Part shown: piece by piece, positions 39,789 to 43,216 of the stretch
How positions within the stretch are numbered: position 1 is the stretch's first letter
Layout: every line of letters begins with the position of its first letter
Origin: JACMOY01 sp038322575
GTDB lineage: Bacteria; Actinomycetota; Actinomycetes; Actinomycetales; Angustibacteraceae
Length of the DNA stretch: 43,216 bases
Direction of reading: 5' to 3'
Assembly (NCBI GenBank): GCA_038322575.1
Contig: JBBQGB010000028.1
Span: 1 to 43,216 of the forward strand
Notes under the pieces: model-generated
Databases searched by the model: none
Told to the model about the DNA's origin: nothing
What the model saw: only the letters and a program-made list of their open reading frames with translations
Position numbers and translations under genes: made by a program

Positions 39789-40829
39789 ATGACCGACCTC
39801 GCTGCGCCAGCCCTGCTCAGCCCGCTGCTTCAGCGCCCCGGTGCCGTGGCGGGGGCCGGCGTGGACGCGCCGGTGGCCTGGCACTACGGCGACCCCGTGC
39901 GCGAGCAGCGGTTGCTGGTCGAGGGCCTGGCGGCGGTCGACCTCTCGCACCGCAGCGTCGTCACCGTCACCGGCGCAGACCGTCTGAGCTGGCTGCACTC
40001 CATCAGCACCCAGCTGCTCACCGGGCTCGCTCCGCGCACCTCGGCCGAGACGCTCGTCCTGTCACCCAAGGGTCACATCGAGCACGCCCTGCACGTCGTC
40101 GACGACGGCGAGACCGCCTGGCTCACCGGCGAGCCCGGCACCGGGCCCGCGCTCACCCTCTGGCTGCGCAGCATGCAGTTCATGCTGCGCGTCGAGACCA
40201 CCGACCGCACCTGCGAGTTCGCGGTCGTCGGTGAGCCGGTCGCGAGCGAGGGGACCGACGCCGAGCCGCCGGCGTGGCGCGACCCGTGGCCCGCCGTGGC
40301 CGCCGGCAGCGTGTCGTACGCCGAGGTCGACGACGCCCACCACCCGGGCGCTGAGCGCGCCTGGCGCGAGGTCATCGTGCCGCGAGTCGACCTGACGGGC
40401 TTCGTCGGCGACCGGCCGCTCGCCGGGACGTGGGCCGCCGAGGCGCTGCGGATCGCCGCCTGGCGCCCACGGCTGGGTTTCGAGACCGACCACCGCACCA
40501 TCCCGCACGAGGTCGACTGGCTGCGCACCGCCGTCCACCTGACCAAGGGCTGCTACCGCGGCCAGGAGACGGTCGCCCGGGTGCACAACCTGGGCCGGCC
40601 CCCGCGCCGCCTGGTGATGCTGCACCTGGACGGGTCGGGGCACCTGCTGCCCACGGCCGGGTCCGACGTCCTGGACGGCGAGCGCAGGGTCGGCCACCTG
40701 ACGTCCGCGGCCCGGCACCACGAGCTGGGACCGATCGCGCTCGCGCTCGTCAAGCGCAACCTGGCGACCGACGCCGTCCTGACCGTCGACGGTGTCGGCG
40801 CAGCCCAGGAGGTCGTCGTCCGTCCCTGA
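39789..40829 (+). CDS. ygfZ: YgfZ/GcvT-like folate-binding protein
   Basis: This 346-aa protein has the YgfZ-specific motif LTKGCYRGQETVARV near residues 250-265, with the conserved cysteine. The GcvT-type folate-binding fold is shown by VDLSHRSVVTVTGADRLSWLHS and IAAWRPRLGFETDHRTIPHE. In other bacteria YgfZ helps maintain or repair certain iron-sulfur enzymes using tetrahydrofolate. ATG 39789. It sits downstream of the surface protein gene and before the sugar transferase, and it is a housekeeping gene unrelated to the polysaccharide cluster. Confidence 0.92.
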   Translation: MTDLAAPALLSPLLQRPGAVAGAGVDAPVAWHYGDPVREQRLLVEGLAAVDLSHRSVVTVTGADRLSWLHSISTQLLTGLAPRTSAETLVLSPKGHIEHALHVVDDGETAWLTGEPGTGPALTLWLRSMQFMLRVETTDRTCEFAVVGEPVASEGTDAEPPAWRDPWPAVAAGSVSYAEVDDAHHPGAERAWREVIVPRVDLTGFVGDRPLAGTWAAEALRIAAWRPRLGFETDHRTIPHEVDWLRTAVHLTKGCYRGQETVARVHNLGRPPRRLVMLHLDGSGHLLPTAGSDVLDGERRVGHLTSAARHHELGPIALALVKRNLATDAVLTVDGVGAAQEVVVRP

Positions 40830-40888
40830 TCAACCCCCTGGCGGCACGGTGACCGCGGGTAGGGTGTCGGGAACGAAGGGTGGTGGTC

Positions 40889-42391
40889 ATGAGCCAGGCA
40901 CCGGTCATCGACGACCCCGGGTCTGCCCGCCAGGTGGTCGGTCAGAGCGACGAGGGTGCTCGCTGGGCCGGACGATACGCCGAACGCCTCCAGGTGACCG
41001 ACCTGCTGGTGGTCGGCTGGGCCGTCGCGGGCGCCTACCTGTGGCGGCTCGGTCTGCTTCCCGGTGCCGGGCTCGAGCTGCAGCCCCTGACCGAGCCCGA
41101 CAGCGGCCGCAAGTACTTGTTGCTCTCGGCCCTGCTGACGGTCGGCTGGATGGTCTCGCTCGCGCTGAACCGCTCGCGCGACCACCGCGTCGTGGGCCTG
41201 GGCCCGGACGAGTACAAGCGGGTGATGTCGTCCAGCTTCCAGCTGTTCGGCGTCGTCGCGATCCTGGCGTACGTGTCCAAGTACGACCTGGCCCGCGGGT
41301 ACGTCGCGGTGGCCTTCCCGCTCGGCATCGTCGGGCTGCTGCTGTCACGCTGGATGTGGCGCCAGTGGCTGCACGCCGTGCGCCGCAAGGGCGGGTGGAG
41401 TGCCAGGGTCGTCGCGGTCGGTGGCGCCGATCACGTGCGCGCGGTCGTCGCCGAGCTCGACCGGGCGCACTTCGCCGGCTACCACGTGGTGGGGGTGTGC
41501 GTGCCGCCCGGATCACCCGAGGTGCGCAGCAGCTTCGGCCCCCTGCCGGTCATCGGTGGCCTGCACGACGTGGCGTCGGCCGTGGCGCTCGTCGGCGCCG
41601 AGGCCGTCGTGGTCACGGCAGCACCCTCGTTCGGCCCGACGTCGCTGCGGCGGCTGGCTTGGGCGCTGGAGGGCAGCGGGGTCGAGCTGATCGTGGCCCC
41701 CTCGCTCACCGACATCGCCGGCCCACGGATCCACAGCCGACCGGTCGCCGGACTGCCGCTGCTGCACGTGGAGTCCCCGCAGTACGAGGGCCCGTTGCGC
41801 CTGGTCAAGGACGTGGTCGAGCGGCTGGCAGCCCTCGTCGGGCTGGCGCTGCTGTCGCCGGTGTTCGCCGTCATCGCGGTGATGATCTGGACCAGCAGCA
41901 AAGGGCCGGTCTTCTACCGTCAGGAGCGGGTCGGCAAGGACAGCCGCACCTTCCAGATGACCAAGTTCCGGTCGATGGTGCCGGGCGCGCACCTGATGCT
42001 CACTCCGTTGGCCGAGGCCACCGACGGCAACGAGGTCCTGTTCAAGATGCGGGACGACCCGCGCGTCACCCGGGTCGGCAAGTTCCTGCGCCGCTACAGC
42101 ATCGACGAGCTGCCCCAGCTGCTCGACGTCCTGCGCGGCGACATGAGCCTGGTCGGGCCCCGGCCGCCGCTGCCCACCGAGGTCGCGAAGTACGGCGCGG
42201 ACGTGCACCGCCGACTGCTCGTCAAGCCGGGGATGACGGGCCTGTGGCAGGTCAGCGGCCGCAGCGACCTGTCGTGGGAGGACAGCGTCCGCCTTGACCT
42301 CTACTACGTCGAGAACTGGTCGCTCACCCAGGACCTGATGATCCTGTGGAAGACCGCTCGGGCCGTCGTGCACGGCGGCGGGGCGTACTGA
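40889..42391 (+). CDS. Polyprenyl-phosphate sugar-1-phosphate transferase
   Basis: This 500-aa enzyme belongs to the WbaP/WcaJ-type polyisoprenyl-phosphate hexose-1-phosphate transferases. The N-terminal half has four membrane helices and a Rossmann-like domain (RVVAVGGADHVRAVVAELD). The catalytic C-terminal half holds PVFYRQERVGKDSRTFQMTK, FRSMVPGAHLM, RYSIDELPQLLDVLRGDMSLVGPRPP and KPGMTGLWQVSGRS, with the essential Asp-Glu pair in IDELPQ. It starts repeat-unit synthesis by loading the first sugar on undecaprenyl phosphate. ATG 40889 has AAGGG upstream. It is separated from the rest of the polysaccharide genes by housekeeping genes. Confidence 0.95.
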   Translation: MSQAPVIDDPGSARQVVGQSDEGARWAGRYAERLQVTDLLVVGWAVAGAYLWRLGLLPGAGLELQPLTEPDSGRKYLLLSALLTVGWMVSLALNRSRDHRVVGLGPDEYKRVMSSSFQLFGVVAILAYVSKYDLARGYVAVAFPLGIVGLLLSRWMWRQWLHAVRRKGGWSARVVAVGGADHVRAVVAELDRAHFAGYHVVGVCVPPGSPEVRSSFGPLPVIGGLHDVASAVALVGAEAVVVTAAPSFGPTSLRRLAWALEGSGVELIVAPSLTDIAGPRIHSRPVAGLPLLHVESPQYEGPLRLVKDVVERLAALVGLALLSPVFAVIAVMIWTSSKGPVFYRQERVGKDSRTFQMTKFRSMVPGAHLMLTPLAEATDGNEVLFKMRDDPRVTRVGKFLRRYSIDELPQLLDVLRGDMSLVGPRPPLPTEVAKYGADVHRRLLVKPGMTGLWQVSGRSDLSWEDSVRLDLYYVENWSLTQDLMILWKTARAVVHGGGAY

Positions 42392-42438
42392 CCCGGATAG
42401 CATGCACCGATCCCGGGACCAATCGGGCGTCGAGGTCG

Positions 42439-43216
42439 GTGAGGCAGGTGGGCTCGGTGGGCGAGGTGGTCGATCCGGGCACGGTGCTGGTGATCGTGCC
42501 GACGTACAACGAGCTGGAGAACCTGCCGCTGATTCTGGGGCGGGTGCGGGCGGCGGTGCCGTTGGCGCACGTGCTGGTGGTCGATGACGGGTCGCCGGAC
42601 GGTACGGGGGTGCTGGCGGACCGGATCGCGGCGGGTGATGCCCAGGTGCAGGTGCTGCACCGCAGCGTGAAGCAGGGGTTGGGTGCGGCGTACCTGGAGG
42701 CGTTCGGGTGGGGGCTGGAGCGGGGTTACGGGGTGCTGGTGGAGATGGATGCGGATGGGTCGCACTTTCCTGAGCAGCTGCCGGTGCTGCTGGACGCGTT
42801 GGTGGATGCGGATCTGGTGCTGGGGTCGCGGTGGGTGCGTGGTGGGCGGGTGGTGAACTGGCCGGTGCACCGGCAGGTGCTCAGTCGTGGGGGTAACACG
42901 TACACCCGGTTGGTGCTGGGGGTGCCGATCCGGGATGTGACGGGGGGGTATCGGGCGTTTCGGCGTGCGGCGTTGGAGCGGTTGGATCTGGCGGACGTGG
43001 CGTCGCAGGGGTACTGCTTCCAGGTGGATCTGGCGTGGCGGGCGGTGCGGCGGGGTCTGCGGGTGGTGGAGGTGCCGATCACGTTCGTGGAGCGTGAGGT
43101 GGGGGTGAGCAAGATGAGTGGGGCGATCGTGCGGGAGTCGTTGTGGCGGGTGTCGGTGTGGGGGGCGGCGCACCGGGCGGCCCAGGTGCGAGCGGCACTG
43201 CGGCGCCGACGTCCGG
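42439..43216 (+). CDS. Polyprenol-phosphate mannose synthase-like GT2 (partial)
   Basis: The gene runs off the right edge. Its visible 259 residues are a dolichol/polyprenol-phosphate mannose synthase type GT2: VLVIVPTYNELENLPLIL, VLVVDDGSPDGTGVLAD, the DXD motif MDADGSHFPEQLP, LVLGSRWVRGG, RDVTGGYRAFRR and YCFQVDLAWRAV, with the family's GVSKMSG. It would transfer mannose from GDP-mannose to polyprenyl phosphate. Candidate GTG starts at 42439, 42448, 42457 and 42466 cannot be separated; 42457 has a GAGG at the right distance. Codon use is unlike its neighbours, with GAT, GGG, CGG, GCG, GTG and TTG preferred. Either a recent transfer or a locally biased region is possible. Confidence 0.88.
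   Translation, partial: MRQVGSVGEVVDPGTVLVIVPTYNELENLPLILGRVRAAVPLAHVLVVDDGSPDGTGVLADRIAAGDAQVQVLHRSVKQGLGAAYLEAFGWGLERGYGVLVEMDADGSHFPEQLPVLLDALVDADLVLGSRWVRGGRVVNWPVHRQVLSRGGNTYTRLVLGVPIRDVTGGYRAFRRAALERLDLADVASQGYCFQVDLAWRAVRRGLRVVEVPITFVEREVGVSKMSGAIVRESLWRVSVWGAAHRAAQVRAALRRRRP

Noticed and set aside
42304..43173. Long minus-strand ORF with His/Arg/Pro-rich translation
   Set aside because: It lies antisense to the sugar transferase end and the mannose synthase, has no recognisable fold, and arises from the biased codon use on the other strand.
1..43216. CRISPR arrays, tRNA or rRNA genes, insertion sequences
   Set aside because: No regularly spaced repeats, tRNA-like arms, rRNA-like sequence or transposase or integrase motifs were seen.

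Overview
The window is very GC-rich and densely packed. Many genes overlap by ATGA or GTGA, and many start with GTG. Mycothiol synthase (mshD), an actinobacterial GlnR, a mycobacterial-type MutT1 (Nudix plus histidine phosphatase) and a PhoP-type direct-repeat box before pstS together point to an Actinomycetota chromosome. A Kineosporiales-like or related high-GC lineage is my guess and I cannot fix it further. I found no rRNA, tRNA, CRISPR array, transposase or integrase, and no gene-free stretch longer than about 300 bases.

Layout. (1) 1-5250: an AbiEi-like antitoxin-domain gene, then the phosphate uptake operon pstS-pstC-pstA-pstB on the minus strand. It has a four-unit 11-bp PHO box upstream of pstS and a strong hairpin between pstS and pstC. 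(2) 5369-21396: a Tad/Flp pilus locus. The plus-strand part holds a small membrane ORF, a small OmpA-domain protein, a 472-aa Flp-type pseudopilin with a large unknown C-terminal region, a lipoprotein and two membrane proteins. DUF192 and a zinc-ribbon protein follow. The minus-strand operon is cpaB, cpaE fused to tadE, tadE2, tadA, tadB (frameshifted), tadC, histidine kinase and LuxR-type regulator, followed by flp and a tadG-like gene. A divergent OmpA-domain lipoprotein closes the locus. (3) 21401-26465: mutT1, ppk, mshD and glnR. In other actinobacteria genes of this group lie near pst, so the Tad locus appears to sit inside that conserved neighbourhood. (4) 26652-28303: a MoaD-like protein, a membrane protein and a low-molecular-weight tyrosine phosphatase. 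(5) 28412-38335: an exopolysaccharide locus with six glycosyltransferase-type genes or relatives, a flippase, a Wzz-tyrosine kinase and a Wzy/ligase-like polymerase. (6) 38470-40829: a 35-aa membrane peptide, a nitrobindin-like protein, a secreted anchored protein and YgfZ. (7) 40889-end: a polyprenyl-phosphate sugar transferase and the start of a polyprenol-phosphate mannose synthase with strikingly different codon use.

How the genes work together. PstSCAB, Ppk and GlnR connect phosphate and nitrogen status. The Tad locus would make a Flp pilus or related surface structure with its own two-component pair and two OmpA-type, potentially peptidoglycan-binding, proteins. The polysaccharide genes supply the initiating transferase, glycosyltransferases, flippase, polymerase, chain-length kinase and cognate phosphatase of a Wzx/Wzy-type pathway. 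The points most worth checking are the one-base frameshift in tadB, the cpaE-tadE fusion, the pseudopilin and its unknown partners, and the codon shift at the right edge.
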